Shown one piece after another: positions 7,713 through 17,006 of a DNA stretch of 20,001 nucleotides. The position numbers and the translations under genes were made by a program. The notes beneath the pieces are model-generated. The model saw nothing but the letters and a program-made list of their open reading frames with translations, was not told the origin of the DNA and did not search any database. Location: assembly GCA_003427395.1 (NCBI GenBank), contig BFEA01000202.1, positions 1,002,846-1,022,846 on the forward strand. Direction: 5' to 3'. Position 1 is the stretch's first letter. Each line of letters opens with the position of its first letter. This DNA is from Chara braunii (lineage: Eukaryota > Streptophyta > Charophyceae > Charales > Characeae).

Positions 7713-8323
7713 GGGTTTCAGTTGCCTCTACAGGAACTTCGGATGCAAACAGACAGACATCCTCCCATTCGAAGGTTCCAGTGACAGAAACTGAAAAGAT
7801 AATCAATCCCCACCTAGTCAGTTGTCCAGAGGTAGTTAGTGTATGTACCTCTCTAGGTGGTTCCCTCGCAGGCATAGGTGATGAGTTGGCCACTCGTCGC
7901 AAAGCCTGGGTCGAAATGAAAAAACAAAAAGGGCAACTAATCATTGCAGATCTAGAAGTCAATAAGGTAAGAGTAGGCGGTTTGATTGACAGTGGGTCAA
8001 CACGCAACTATATTAGTAAGAAAGGATTGCAAAAGTTGCGTCTTGGGCTAAAGGAATAACAGTTGGATGAGCCCGTAGTAAGTAAATTAGCGAACAATAG
8101 TGAGATTGTGGTGGATAGATATGTTGACGGGATCCAAACATACTTTCAGTTCGAGGCAGAGGGGAAGGTGGAACGCGTTCTCCACTCTCTGACTCTCTTG
8201 GTGGAAGATAGTCTCCCTTTTGACATTCTTTTAGGCACAGATTGGGGGGAAGCTACGGATGCGGATGTGAAGTTGAGGGACCACGAGTGTTGGCTCCCTA
8301 GTCCGCAAGGTGGAAATAAATAA
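7709..8323 (+). pseudogene. pol: Retropepsin-like aspartic protease region of pol
   Basis: This frame is -1 relative to the end of gag and overlaps it. It encodes a linker and then an aspartic protease, which would cut the Gag-Pol precursor: LIIADLEVNKVRVGGLIDSG with the active-site Asp codon at 7988-7990 (DSGSTRNYIS). In-frame TAA at 8057-8059 interrupts it. It resumes with LANNSEIVVDRYVDG and the C-terminal flap-strand region (LPFDILLGTDW), typical of the RVP_2-type protease end. It closes at TAA 8321-8323, after which RT coding continues in another frame, so a frameshift lies near 8323. Catalytic Asp and core are intact; the ORF is not. Confidence 0.85.
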
Positions 8324-8328
8324 TCCGC

Positions 8329-9830
8329 TTGTTTCATGAATCTGGTAAGGAAAGCAGCTTGGCTCATTGTTGCATGTATGATCAAGTGTTTGTGGCATCT
8401 GTGCGCCCAGTTAAGGAAGGTGAAGCTAAGGAAGAGGCAAAATCCCCAGAAATTGAGAAAATTCTGAAAGAATTCGCAGATGTGGCAGAGACCCCAAGCG
8501 GTGTGGTGGAACGACCAATCAAATATCACATTGAAATTATCCCTGGAAGCCAGATTCCAAAGGGCCCGATTTATAGAATGTCACCAAAAGAACTGGATGA
8601 ACTGCGAACCCAGCTCGATGAAATCCTGAAAAAGAGATGAATAAGGCCTAACTCTTCGTCTTATGGTGCGCCAGTGCTATTTGTGCCAAAGAAAGATGGC
8701 GGGGTCCGGATGTGTATTGACTATAGAAGGTTAAATGATATAACTATTAAAAATGCTGAGCCATTACCCAAAATCAATGATTTGCTGGATCGAGTTCAAG
8801 GGAGAAGGTACTTCACGAAAATTGACCTGAAGTCTGGCTACCACGAGATTGAGGTAGAGCCAGAAGACCAATATAAGACTGCCTTTCGTACAAGGTATGG
8901 GCACTATGAGTTCACTGTGTTGCTCTTTGGTCTTACTAATGCACCTGCAACTTTCCAGCGGATGATGAATGAACTTTTTCGTGAATGGCTTGATAAATCT
9001 GTTATTATATATCTAGACGATATCTTGATTTTTAATAAAAGTCTGAGTGAGCATTATGAGCACCTTCGACTTGTGCTAAATAAGTTGCGTGAGGCAAACC
9101 TGAAACTGAACTCGAAGAAGTGTGAGTGGGCCAAGCGTCAGGTGTTGTATTTGGGGCACGTTATAGACGGAGACGGTATCAAACCGGAAGACGCAAAAAT
9201 TGCAGCCATTCGAGATTGCCTCAATCCACGTACATTGACGGAACTACGATCGTTCCTTGGATTGGCTAACTACTATCGAAAATCTGTAAAACACTTTACG
9301 ATAATTACTGCTCCCCTTCGCAGACTCTTGAAGAAGGAAACAATATGGAAATGGGACCAAGATTGTACGTCTTCGTTTAAACATCTTAAGAAATGTTTCA
9401 TTAACTATCCGGTTTTGAAGGTTGCAGATCCTTCTTTGCCCTTTGTTGTTACTACCGACGCCAGTCATTACGGGATAGGCGTTGTACTCCAGCAAGATGA
9501 CGAAAATGGATACAGGCATGTTGAGTTTATGTCCCGACGACGGCCTAGTGAGAAGGTCGCCGCTTCCACGTATGAAAGAGAGTTATACGCACTCCGGGAA
9601 GCTTTGGATCATTGGCGTCATTATCTCCTAGGTCGCCACTTCAAGGTGTACTCAGATCATGAGACACTTCGCTGGCTAAAAACGCAGGCCCGGATGACAC
9701 CTAAACTGCCTAGGTGGGCTGCGGAGATCGATCAGTATGACTTTGAACTAAAGCCAGTAAAGGGTAAGTATAACGTTGTTGCTGACGCACTGAGTCGAAG
9801 ATCCGATTTCTTCGGAGTTATTGTAACATA
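8329..9830 (+). pseudogene. pol: Reverse transcriptase and RNase H of the main element
   Basis: RT begins with EFADVAETPSGVVERPIKYH and KGPIYRMSPKELDELRTQLD. TGA at 8638-8640 replaces the Trp of the usual KGWIRP motif (TGG to TGA). In the same frame follow APVLFVPKKDGGVRMCIDY, IDLKSGYHEIEV and the catalytic YLDD at 9010-9021. The conserved PFGL loop reads LFGL (Pro to Leu). The thumb has YLGHVIDGDGIKPEDAK. RNase H follows with acidic residues at TTDAS (Asp 9457-9459), ERELYAL (Glu 9580-9582) and YSDHETLRWL (Asp 9655-9657), plus the VADALSRR end (~9775-9801). It copies element RNA to DNA in the particle. Apart from the TGA, the domain is open for more than 1.7 kb. Confidence 0.93.
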
Positions 9831-11070
9831 TTTAGATGTAGGCACTAATTTACAGGATAAGATTAGGGATGTTTATTCCACTGATCCTGTTTATGGCGCT
9901 ATGCTAAAACGTGTTCAAGAAGCGCCACAAGAGTTTCCTAACTATCGAATAACCCAAGGAGTGTTGTTTGAAAGAACAGACGTGCATGATGGGCTTTGTA
10001 TTCCAGACGTGGAAGAGATTAAAAGTGTAATCTTAGGGGAGTGCCATGATATGGAGGGTCATTTCGGGTGGAGGAAAACCTATGCTAACCTCTTGCGTTC
10101 TTGCACCTGGCCTCGAATGAAGCCCGATTGCATCGCATATGTGCAAGGCTGTCAAGTGTGCCAATGGAACAAGAGCACCAAACAGCCTCCCCTTGGTCTC
10201 CTTAAGCCTTTGCCTATTCCAACAGGTCCAGGAGACTCTGTATCTATCGATTTTATGGATACAAAGGTGAAAAGCAGGAACGGGAAAACCCAAGTTATGG
10301 TGATTGTTGACAGATTTAGTAAATTTGTTGTCTTTGTGCCATTACCTTTGGAAGCTAGAACTAACTTGGTAATTCGGAAATTCTTTAATCACTGGGTGAA
10401 AGATTAGGGACATCCCTTGACTATAGTTAGTGACAGAGACTCGCGGTTCACAAGTGAACAATGGCAACAACTGATGAATGTTTATGGCTCTAAATTGACA
10501 ATGTCGTCAGGGCGGCATCCTGAGACGAATGGGCAAACTGAGCAAATGAACAAGATTCTACAGCAGACACTCCGTATGTACATTCGTCCTGACCAGATTG
10601 ACTGGGATGAGCATTTGCCCAAAGTTGCTAGTGCCTATAATAACTTTGTACACTTATCTACTTGCAAAACTCCAATGGAGTTGCATCTGGGATGGCATTC
10701 CCGCAGACCTATAGATTGTTTGAATCCGGATCAAGTACACAAACTTCTATTGGGAACGCGAGAATTTGCAATGCAATACCAAAGGGATCTAAAAAAAGTA
10801 AAAGAGAACATCGTCAAAGCTCAACATCAGATGATTGAACAGGCAAATAAACATACAAGACCTTCTCAGTTTACTGTAGGCGATCTGGTATGGGTTAAAT
10901 CTAAAGAGTTTATCCCAGAAGAGAACATTTCTCAAAAGTTGTTACCCGCCTACAGAGGACCATGGCACGTATTGGATGTGATAGGAGACATGGACGGACC
11001 ATCTTACGTTATTGAGATTCCTCTACACCTACATACGTATCCGGTGTTTCATGCGTTAAAGCTCTTATGA
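9831..11070 (+). pseudogene. pol: Integrase of the main element
   Basis: The HHCC zinc domain has His at 10045-10047 and 10060-10062 (HX4H) and Cys at 10150-10152 and 10159-10161 (CX2C). The DDE core has Asp in SIDFMD (10249-10251), Asp in SDRDSRF (10432-10440) and Glu in NGQTEQMN (10540-10542). TAG at 10405-10407 interrupts the core where the orphan copy at 1385-1717 has Tyr. The C-terminal domain includes FTVGDLVWVKSKEF and LLPAYRGPWHVLDVIG (GPY/F-like), ending HALKLL and TGA at 11068-11070. A frameshift at about 11066-11074 separates it from the chromodomain. Integrase inserts the cDNA into the genome; this copy is disabled by the stops. Confidence 0.92.
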
Positions 11071-11074
11071 ACTG

Positions 11075-11323
11075 TTTCCTAGTCGGAGGTCAGCAATTCC
11101 TCCAAGTATGGATGGGAAATTTGATGTTGATAAGATCGTTGCTGAAAGTACTATACAGACTGGACGCAGAGGTAGACCTCAGCGACAATACAAAGTCAGA
11201 TTTGCCTATCAAGATCCAAGTGAAGACCGCTGGTTCAGTAGGGAAGAGCTAATTGAATCAGCACCGCACATTGTATCTGCTTATGAAAGAGCGGGAAGAG
11301 GAATTAATATTGTGGATAGGTAA
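11075..11323 (+). pseudogene. pol: Integrase C-terminal chromodomain, frameshifted
   Basis: After the frameshift, coding resumes at about 11075 with a FPSRR/AIPPSMDGKFDVDKI linker. A chromodomain-like fold follows: DKIVAEST, RQYKVRFAY, DRWFSREELIESAPHIVSAY, ending TAA at 11321-11323. Chromodomains at the integrase end are the hallmark of chromoviruses (Ty3/gypsy) and direct insertion towards particular histone marks. The YKV-F and W-(x)3-EEL elements are visible. The canonical aromatic cage is incomplete by eye, so methyl-lysine binding is uncertain. It overlaps a shorter meaningless frame at 11067-11252. Confidence 0.75.
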
Positions 11324-11360
11324 GAACTTTCTCAGAGGATTTCGAAATTAGGCCGGCGAG
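11324..11360 (+). other. Region before the 3' LTR (weak polypurine tract)
   Basis: The 37 bases before the 3' LTR end in GGCCGGCGAG. A purine-rich primer for plus-strand synthesis is expected here, but only GGCGAGAG across the boundary is purine-rich, so the tract is poor or eroded. Confidence 0.4.
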
Positions 11361-12451
11361 AGTAAAAGGGCCTTTACGAATCAGACACTAAATGGATGCC
11401 CCAATAGCAAGGGGCTCTGTCGGTCAGAACTAAATTCACGAGCAGCAACTCAAAAGACAAAGTTCCCTGAGGTAAAGTCACATCCATAACGAAGTGGTAA
11501 GTCATTTTGAAAGGTCACAACAGGTCCTGAACGAACAGGTATTGGATACAATTTTCAAGACCGAGTTAGGGTCATGTCTCCTCGATGAAAAGACATGTCT
11601 GTTCGGCAATGAGTCGAAGGCTACGGTCCCAGTCCAGTCATAATCCCACGAGTCAGTCCTGATTCAGACCAGGAGTCCAAGAGACAGGCCCGATGGCCCA
11701 AAGCAGCAGCAGACCATGGGAAAAGATACTGGGACACACACTTTGCAACAATCGGTACTGGGCAGGAGTCCCAACCACATTTGAGGCTGAATGCAGGCCA
11801 CGCCAGACCAGTCCAGGCAGGACTAGCCAGCCGCCCATTTGGACAGATGCTCACTTCGCATGAGAGTGTGGAAGTGTCGTGGCACTTGTGCGCTAGATGT
11901 GTGTGAGCTGCGCTAGGCTGAAGAGCATCACTATGTGGGAAGGAGGAAGAGAGTGCTGGCTAGAGGGAAGGCAGCCATAGTTGCGCCAGCACTAGTTAGT
12001 ATGTTAGTAGGGATAGTCAGTAGGAGATACCAGTGAGAAGTATTCAGAGTAGATCCTCATGTGATAGGGAGTGTGCATGCATGACGAGTGAGGGTAGACC
12101 AGGATTATAGACATAGAGGGAGAGAGAGAAGAAGGCAGACGAGAGAGTGGGAAGTGAGAGCTATGGTGATACTTACCTGTTGAGCGCTGTTGACATCTGG
12201 CAGCTGGTGCTGATGAACGCCAGGCTTGGAACTCATGTTGAATGAAGAAGACTTGTAACTCTGTTCAGCGCTATACATTTTGAGCTCACAATGTTCTCTC
12301 TCTAAATTTGGGCTTGATAATTGAGTTGAGCTTCCTGGTTCTCATTCATCTTCTATTGAGTTTTGTGTGAGACTTCGTAATCTGTGAAATCAGTGTATAT
12401 GCATGTGATCTGATGCACTCCAGCAAGTGATGAACAGTCGGGTTCCTTGCA
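11361..12451 (+). repeat. 3' LTR
   Basis: About 1,091 bp, collinear with 2225-3320. Differences include a short deletion near 11818 relative to the left LTR and about 40 substitutions. It starts (A)GTAAAAGGGCC and ends GGGTTCCTTGC(A). AACT at 12451-12454 matches 2222-2225. It keeps the ATACTTACCTG motif near 12170. Confidence 0.92.
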
Positions 12452-12782
12452 ACTGACTAAAATGAAGCTAGAAAAGGGAGAAAAAAAAAAAAGGGACAGC
12501 AGAAAAACAAATGAAAAAAAATCAGAAACCCCCAAGTGCATGGGTCCTGGGGACCATCTCACGCAAGTGTGTTCATGCCATGCATCGTACTCCCACACAC
12601 AGTGAACAGTAGTCTCACAATAGACAAAGATAGAGAAGATGAGGACCGAGTTTCACAGCTTATATTATCAGAAATATGAATACAAAGTGTTTCAAAGTTC
12701 CCCTGAGTCCAGCGCTCATCAACACAACACCAATATCTTGCCAACTCATCAATATGACTTCCAGTGAATTAGTGCTACCCCT

Positions 12783-12865
12783 GACGACGATGATGATGAC
12801 TAAGGTGGTGATGGTGATGACGACGATGGTGGCGAGGACGACGATGTCGTCGACGATGTTGGGGA
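12783..12865. repeat. Imperfect GAY/GAC-GAT trinucleotide repeat
   Basis: GACGATGATGATGAC and related GATGGTGATGACGAC blocks, ending near the palindromic GTCGTCGAC. A degenerate microsatellite. Confidence 0.7.
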
Positions 12866-13595
12866 CAGGAGTTGGCATGGCATGTGAATAGCGGTTGCGT
12901 GAGTTTCGTAGACTGTCTTCTGCTTCCTTTGCATCGAGTCGTTTCCTGTTGTCAAAGCGGTTGCCGAGTACGGGTGAGAGCTCGGTTTCATCTAGCTAAC
13001 AGCAAAGTGTAGTCGACATGCACGTCTTTTCATTCAAGGGGCCAGCCATCGTCGAATGTGCGGTGTCATTAATGTCCATCATGTCTATGCTTATCATTGA
13101 TGCCAATTTGATATCGTGTGCTATGGCGAACGTTCGTTTTATATCGCAGACGTGTTTTCTTATGTTTGTTATTTCCGATTGCAAAGCTTCCATGTAAAGT
13201 TGTGGGTGATAAGGTGAATGAATTCTGCGTGAGAGATTGACGTTTTCAGTCAGTGACCTTCTTTGTCGCGCACTCATCGTTCAACCATTCACAACACTTT
13301 CACGAAAATGAAGACGAATAATTGGCAACATAACATATGCACTCCAACATTTGGACCATGGACTTATGTGAAGTCAAATGAATGCTATCATCAATGGTTT
13401 GCACTCATTCACATCATCGCGCATGTAAGTGCGCCCTCATCTCGGCACGCAGGGCACATGAAAGGGAGAGAGAATAGTCCACGACAAGCAATAAAACTCG
13501 GCGAACATAAAACAATAATCATCAAACTCTTGTGAACAAATAAAAAGTACATTGTGCGCAGTACTGCGCTTCGAAAATCGGGGAAAAGGAACCCG

Positions 13596-13611
13596 GACGC
13601 ATGCATGCGTC
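13596..13611. repeat. 16-bp perfect palindrome
   Basis: GACGCATGCATGCGTC, self-complementary throughout. Isolated; no second copy noticed in the window. Confidence 0.6.
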
Positions 13612-14003
13612 TGTCGCACACCAGAGACCCGAATACCACATCCATGCGGTTCACAGACAACAGTGATCGGCCGCCACCACCACATCTGCCACCCTATGGC
13701 TTGCGCATAAACTGGGGATAAAGCACTATCAACGCGTCAATGTGAAAGCACGAATCGAAAGAAAACAAAAAGAAAAAACGCTTGTCAACTATCTGAATGT
13801 GCAGGTCGCACTGGAGGGGGAGTACTAGACTACACATACGTTCTCCGGTCTTCGTCCTACAATGACGACGATGACTTCGACGGCATCACACGATCTACTG
13901 TCTCCTTCGTCTCTCCGCACGCTGCTTCCTTCTACTGCCGCCGTCAAACGCCCTTCCACGTACGCAGCTTACATCTACTTCCGCTCCGCGCCTCCGACAT
14001 CTC

Positions 14004-15372
14004 TCATCGCTGCATCATTCGCTCCGCCAGCGCTTCACTCAGCATGACTGCTTCCCCCGTAAAAGTTTCCATGCACAAAGGCCTGGGGGGGCGCTGGATC
14101 CCAAGATCCACTCGACGGCGAACTCCGTTGGCGTCCACCTCCCACAGCAAGTTCTCATCGAAAGGGATCCCGTCGTCGATTAGGATGTTGTGCAAGATGC
14201 AGACGGCCACGAACTGCTGCGGCAAGGTCTCCATGTTTGTCTTGTGCGACCCAAGGAACAACCGCCACATTCCCGAAGGCCCTCTCCACCGCCCCCCTCG
14301 CCGTCTTCTGTTTGTTGTCGAAACGGGCCTCGAACGGAGTCTGAGCCGTGCCGCCATAGGGGACAACCATCCATTCGCTCGGCGGGTAACCATTGTCGGC
14401 CAGCAGATAACCATTGGTCTGCACTTGGAACGACAGCAACACAGGAGGCCCTGTGAACAACTCGCCCGCCGCCGCACACGACCAAAGACTGGACAGATGG
14501 ATGACCCTGACGTCGTGGCAGCTCCCCGGATAACCCACGAACACATCGAGGACGCGCAAGTCCAAATCCACCACAACTTGAGCGACGACAGAGAATCGTC
14601 TCTTGCGGTCGTAGTAGTCTTCTGGAGCCGCGTTCGNCGGCTTGTNGATGTAGATATGGGTGCAATCGATGCACCNATGACAGTTCGGGAAACCCTTGTC
14701 CGCAAAAGCACGCAGAACAACCGCCTTCCGCACCCCAGTCGGCCACGCCACCTTCTCCCTGTACACCGAAAGCAGTGCAGCTGTGACGTCCAGGACGGCC
14801 ACCAAACCCGAAGCCCTGCCAATTCCAAAGCTGCAGGTGCTGCTCTCGTATGTCTAGCCAGACGCCCATCTGTAAAGCGCGTAGGCGACGATGTGGTCTG
14901 GCTGCAAAGGCTCTTTGTAGAACGTCACACGTCCCTCGAGAATCGGCGTCAAGTTCTCAACGATCTCACGCAAGACACGTGGAGACATCCGTAATTTGTC
15001 GCGGAAGTAGTCTTCAGTGGCGTCGTCTGCAGGCCGAAGATCCTCCCAGGTCCCCCCCGTCCTTCGTTTCACCCACCACCTCGGGGTCGCCCTAGGCAGT
15101 CCCCCACACCCCAGGGCGCAGCATACCTCAAAGACGGCGTCACAGATGGCGACGCTATCCAACCCTTCACACGTCGGCGGCTGCATCGCCTTCCTTCTTC
15201 GAGAGCGTAGCCGTGCACACCGTTGTTCGCCTTCGACCTCCGTCTCGCAATGCATGATGACGGCGGCGACGGCGGACATCACTGCAGCCCTCTCCAAAGT
15301 GGACAACCTTGGCCCGCCCTCATCCCCGCCACCGACCGAAAGCATATCGACCACGGAAGACATCGCACTCAT
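14004..15372 (-). pseudogene. PIF/Harbinger DDE transposase, degenerate
   Basis: Harbinger transposases cut and paste their element, normally with a companion Myb-like protein. From the first ATG (15370-15372; the frame is open back to 15612) come a variable N-terminus, RWWVKRRTGGTWEDLRPADD, KLRMSPRVLREIVENLTP and AYALYRWASG, then TAG (+ strand 14854-14856) where Glu is usual. The same frame continues with VAWPTGVRKAVVLRAFADKG, CIDCTHI, DYYDRKRRFSVVAQVVVD, LLADNGYPPSEWMVVPYGG and ARGAVERAFG. The DDE codons are at 14665-14667, 14395-14397 and 14284-14286. Just after AFG (about 14270) a small deletion shifts frame; MWRLFLGSHKTNMETLPQQF and VAVCILHNILIDDGIPFDEN continue to 14004. Ambiguous bases lie at 14637, 14646 and 14676. 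No companion ORF or terminal inverted repeats were found. A 316-codon opposite-strand frame (14044-14994) is a GC-rich shadow. Confidence 0.9.
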
Positions 15373-15570
15373 CCACGCCGCCAGAAGTCGCCCAAACGAC
15401 CACACAAGGCCGCCACCAATGGGCACTGCCAATGAAGAAGTTCGCGGAGATGGCGTTCGGGGCAGAATGCGCGAAAGCGAACACGCAAGACGGCGGTGGC
15501 GCTCACTGCTGCTGTCGTAACCAGGGTGCGTCACGTCTTCTAATACGTGGCGACGTCTGTGTTGACGCCC

Positions 15571-15589
15571 AAACGGCCGTTGGCCGTTT
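15571..15589. repeat. 8-bp stem-loop upstream of the transposase
   Basis: AAACGGCC, loop GTT, GGCCGTTT. It lies 5' of the transposase start on the minus strand, so a promoter or element-end role is possible but unsupported. Confidence 0.6.
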
Positions 15590-15710
15590 CCGCATGACGC
15601 CCACTGCAACACCCCTGTGCTTCCCCGATGGGGCCGTTAAACGCACGCATCTCCCCGCCCCGCCGCACCAGACGCCACGCTTGGCCGATTCAAATTTCGA
15701 CTTTTGAAAT

Positions 15711-15728
15711 CACACGCGCGCGCGCGCA
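15711..15728. repeat. Alternating purine-pyrimidine (CA/CG) tract
   Basis: CACACGCGCGCGCGCGCA is strictly alternating and could form Z-DNA under supercoiling. It lies about 340 bp upstream of the transposase start on the minus strand. Confidence 0.7.
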
Positions 15729-15903
15729 ATTTTCCTTTTCCCTCGGCGGCGGCAGTCCCTTTTCAAATTCGCCGCCCATACGCGGTGGACCAAGTCCAGC
15801 CAGACGGACAACACACGAAGGACCACCGCCCAAACACTCGTCCCGCGGCTGCGTATAACATTATACGACTCCCCGCGGCCAGTCCTCGGAGCATCCTCGG
15901 GGA

Positions 15904-15962
15904 TCGTCCCGAGGGACGAGTGGAACGAATGCGGAAAAATCCTCGGGCTGCCCCGAGGATTT
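15904..15962. repeat. CCTCGG/CCGAGG hairpin pair
   Basis: TCGTCCC-GA-GGGACGA (15904-15919), then AAATCCTCGGG-CTGC-CCCGAGGATTT (15937-15947/15952-15962, an 11-bp stem). They abut the 255-bp array, whose first bases also carry CTCGG/CGAGG pairs, so they probably belong to a diverged outer unit of that repeat. Confidence 0.75.
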
Positions 15963-16757
15963 CCCCTCGGAGCCCGAGGACGCCCCCAAGAGTGTCTAAC
16001 GAGCCCCAAATTCCTCCGAATTTACTAGAAAAATTCCTCAACACATTGTCAAAAAACTCATCTCTAAATCCCCGAAGCCTCAATTGGACCTTCAAAGAGA
16101 AGAGAAAACACAGCTCCCTGAGGACCATGAGACATGTCTTTTTTTTTGTTTGCTTTTTGTTCTGAGGTCGTTGTAGCGCCCTGCCAGCCAGGCAGAAGGT
16201 CCAGTTGAGGCTTCTGAGGTCGTTGTAGCGCCCTGCCAGCCAGGCAGTCCCCTCAGAGCCCGAGGACGCCCCGAGGAGTGTCTAACGAGCCCCAAATTCC
16301 TCCAAATTTACCAGAAAAATTCCTCAACACATTGTCAAAAAACTCATATTTAAATCCCCGAAGCCTCAACTGGACCTTCAAAGAGAAGAGAAAACACAGC
16401 TCCCTGAGGACCATGAGACATGTCTTTTTTTTTTTTTGCTTTTTGTTCTGAGGTCGTTGTAGCGCCCTGCCAGCCAGGCAGGGCGGATTCCACGCGAGGC
16501 AGTCCCCTCGGAGCCTGAGGACGCCCCGAGGAGTGTCTAACGAGCCCCAAATTCCTCCAAATTTACCAGAAAAATTCCTCAACACATTGTGAAAAAACTC
16601 ATCTCTAAATCCCCGAAGCCTCAACTGGACCTTCAAAGAGAAGAGAAAACACAGTTCCCTGAGGACCATGAGACATGTCTTTTTTTTTGTTTGCTTTTTG
16701 TTCTGAGGTCATTGTAGCGCCCTGCCAGCCAGGCAGGGCGGATTCCACGCGAGGCAG
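15962..16757. repeat. Three-copy tandem array, ~255-bp unit
   Basis: Copies at 15962-16247 (286 bp), 16248-16502 (255 bp) and 16503-16757 (255 bp). All begin TCCCCTC(G/A)GAGCC and contain GTGTCTAACGAGCCCCAAAT, a GACATGTC followed by a T-run, and TAGCGCCCTGCCAGCCAGGC. In copy 1 the 36-bp end segment is duplicated (16160-16195 and 16212-16247) around AAGGTCCAGTTGAGGC, and the GGGCGGATTCCACGCGAGGCAG tail of copies 2 and 3 is absent. Because 255 is a multiple of three, a minus-strand frame stays open across copies 2 and 3. I treat it as a by-product. Confidence 0.92.
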
Positions 16758-16883
16758 CTAACTGTCTCGCTCCATTTTCGGTTCCAGACAAGTACTGTAG
16801 CATCCTGTAACGGACCGCAATCACAGCATAAGGGATGCTGTTTTTCCCTTTTTTTTTTTCAACTGCTGTTCGTGGATCGACGA

Positions 16884-17006
16884 GGGCCCTGACTGAAGGC
16901 AGCCCGAGTTTGAACTGGATTTCAAACTCGGGCCCTGACTGAAGTGCCAAAACGCAGTTTGAAATGCATTTACAAACTGTTTTCGTGACTGCGCCGTAGT
17001 TACCCC
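16884..17006. mobile_element. MITE-like element end with nested inverted repeats
   Basis: The right end (16962-17006, closing TGACTGCGCCGTAGTTACCCC) is the reverse complement of the start of the element at 17911, with few mismatches over ~45 bp. Inside are a 13-bp stem with 6-nt loop (16902-16914/16921-16933), a 15-bp direct repeat GGGCCCTGACTGAAG (16884-16898 and 16930-16944), and CAGTTTG...CAAACTG around the palindrome AAATGCATTT. No matching left terminus is seen, so the copy is truncated or solo. Confidence 0.7.

Larger units (their letters stand above)
2222..12454 (+). mobile_element. Ty3/gypsy chromodomain LTR retrotransposon, degenerate
   Basis: Two direct repeats of ~1.09 kb flank a primer-binding site and gag-protease-RT-RNase H-integrase-chromodomain modules in Ty3/gypsy order, all on the + strand. 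AACT occurs immediately outside both ends (2222-2225 and 12451-12454) and is a candidate 4-bp target-site duplication. The LTRs differ by about 40 substitutions, mainly transitions, plus a few short indels. That indicates an old insertion. Lesions are gag stops at 4323-4325, 4433-4435 and 4922-4924, a frameshift near 7300, pol stops at 8057-8059, 8638-8640 and 10405-10407, a frameshift near 8323 and a stop/frameshift at 11066-11074. A foreign 1.46-kb segment interrupts gag. The copy cannot be autonomous, but its LTRs are largely complete. Confidence 0.93.
12452..13860. other. No gene seen
   Basis: About 1.4 kb right of the retrotransposon with no credible coding or RNA gene. It contains A-rich runs at about 12481-12492, an imperfect GAY-repeat (GACGATGATGATGAC...) at about 12783-12865, and a 16-bp perfect palindrome at 13596-13611. 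Several 60-90-codon frames on both strands show no family features. Confidence 0.55.

Noticed and set aside
14044-14994. 316-codon + strand ORF, longer than any single frame of the transposase
   Set aside because: It lies antisense to a clear Harbinger transposase in GC-rich DNA, shows no family features and spans the transposase lesions only by chance.
16253-16669. Minus-strand repeated frame in the 255-bp array
   Set aside because: Amino-acid similarity mirrors nucleotide identity of the tandem units; no sign of codon-level selection can be seen.
15962-16757. CRISPR-like array
   Set aside because: Units of 255 bp with no short repeat/spacer structure; eukaryotic context.
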